13,919 nt of DNA from Bacteroidales bacterium UBA5281 (GTDB lineage Bacteria > Bacteroidota > Bacteroidia > Bacteroidales > Lentimicrobiaceae): positions 1-13,919 of the forward strand of contig DHSR01000068.1 of assembly GCA_002410555.1 (NCBI GenBank), in the 5' to 3' direction. The position numbers were made by a program, and so were the translations under genes. The number at the start of each line of letters is the position of its first letter. Within the stretch, counting starts at the first letter, position 1. Of this stretch, positions 13,905 through 13,919 are shown piece by piece. The notes under the pieces were generated by a model. That model was given only the letters and a program-made list of their open reading frames with translations, did not search any database and had not been told where the DNA came from.

Positions 13905-13919
13905 AGTGTGCCGTGCATG

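Noticed and set aside
1..13919. Matching ends (ATGCAC at the start, GTGCATG at the end) as terminal inverted repeats
   Set aside because: Only six bases match, and both flanks are ordinary chromosomal genes, so chance explains it.

Overview
The window looks like chromosomal DNA from a member of the Bacteroidota, probably a Bacteroidales-like or environmental lineage. Three independent signs support this. There is a SusC/SusD/SusE-F outer-membrane glycan uptake operon. Several genes carry the phylum's TAnnTTTG -7 promoter box, two of them with a TTG/TTTG element exactly 19 nt upstream. Most start codons sit in A-rich leaders without a clear Shine-Dalgarno sequence. No plasmid, phage, insertion sequence, tRNA, rRNA or CRISPR array was seen.

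Left part (1-6030): the 3' part of a polysaccharide utilisation operon. A SusC-type TonB-dependent porin (5' end outside the window) is followed 12 nt later by its SusD-type lipoprotein lid, then by a SusE/SusF-type surface lipoprotein with a poly-Asp surface-export signal. A strong intrinsic terminator closes the operon. The SusE/F-like third gene points to an alpha-glucan (starch or maltodextrin) substrate, but no glycoside hydrolase or regulator is inside the window.

Middle (6031-8427): rlmD (23S rRNA m5U methyltransferase, + strand) and aroK (shikimate kinase, - strand) converge and share the four bases TTAA as overlapping stop codons. Between aroK and recQ lies a 389-nt gene-free stretch holding a hairpin, a REP-like palindromic element, a TCAAATC-type short repeat tract and purine-rich runs.

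DNA maintenance block (8428-11400): recQ overlaps by 26 nt a gene for an AAG/MPG-type alkylpurine DNA glycosylase. These face a convergent HU nucleoid-protein gene with its own near-consensus promoter. The RecQ has its zinc site displaced far towards the C terminus compared with E. coli RecQ.

Right part (11400-13919): fmt (Met-tRNA formyltransferase) and a YfgM-like membrane-anchored TPR protein lie on the - strand as separate transcription units, with a terminator between them. Divergent from the TPR gene is a small gene whose first 26 codons encode ribosomal protein bTHX. It continues into a roughly 108-residue Lys/Ala/Glu/Pro-rich tail containing seven octapeptide repeats. This tailed bTHX is the most unusual item in the window.
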